Source: Prevotella sp.
GTDB lineage: Bacteria > Bacteroidota > Bacteroidia > Bacteroidales > Bacteroidaceae
NCBI GenBank assembly: GCA_021203915.1
Contig: JAJQAI010000088.1
Span: 1 to 6,604, forward strand
Length of the DNA: 6,604 nucleotides
Direction of reading: 5' to 3'
The notes beneath the pieces were generated by a model. The model was given only the letters and a program-made list of their open reading frames with translations. It was not told the origin of the DNA and searched no databases. This document shows, in pieces, positions 6,595 to 6,604 of the stretch. Within the stretch, counting starts at the first letter, position 1. Each line of letters begins with the position of its first letter. The position numbers and the translations under genes were made by a program.

Positions 6595-6604
6595 CACACT
6601 TATT

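Overview
The window looks like a chromosome segment from a Bacteroidales-type gut bacterium (Bacteroides, Phocaeicola or Prevotella relatives). The evidence is moderately AT-rich DNA, A/T-rich leaders without clear Shine-Dalgarno sites, and three promoters matching the Bacteroidetes housekeeping consensus (-33 TTTG, about 19 nt, -7 TAnnTTTG). One precedes the ATPase gene, one the tRNA gene, and the -7 half of a third precedes the sugar operon.

Layout. Positions 1-130 hold a repeat/palindrome cluster and a promoter. Next is a rightward gene (131-1444) for a stand-alone AAA_14/DUF4143-type ATPase with a PD-(D/E)XK-like C-terminal motif. The short intergenic stretch 1445-1630 carries a weak rightward terminator candidate and a strong leftward terminator. 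That leftward terminator serves a leftward tRNA-Arg(UCU) gene (1631-1705), whose own promoter lies at 1720-1750. The remainder (1793-6542) is a compact leftward four-gene operon, read from right to left: transketolase N-terminal half, transketolase C-terminal half, a glycerol-kinase-like FGGY kinase, and an L-fucose-isomerase-fold protein.

The combination of a FucI-type isomerase, an FGGY kinase and a split transketolase matches the transketolase route for D-apiose known from Bacteroides-type bacteria. D-apiose is isomerised to D-apulose, phosphorylated to D-apulose 4-phosphate, and then the two-subunit transketolase moves a C2 unit to glyceraldehyde 3-phosphate, giving dihydroxyacetone phosphate and xylulose 5-phosphate. 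Apiose is a branched plant cell-wall sugar (rhamnogalacturonan II, apiogalacturonan), so this fits a plant-glycan user. The pathway assignment rests on gene content, order and family, and on active-site changes visible in the kinase; the substrate itself is inferred. No transporter, regulator or glycosidase lies inside the window.

I see no CRISPR array, insertion sequence or clearly novel system. The least explained items are the repeat cluster in front of the ATPase and the ATPase's biological role.
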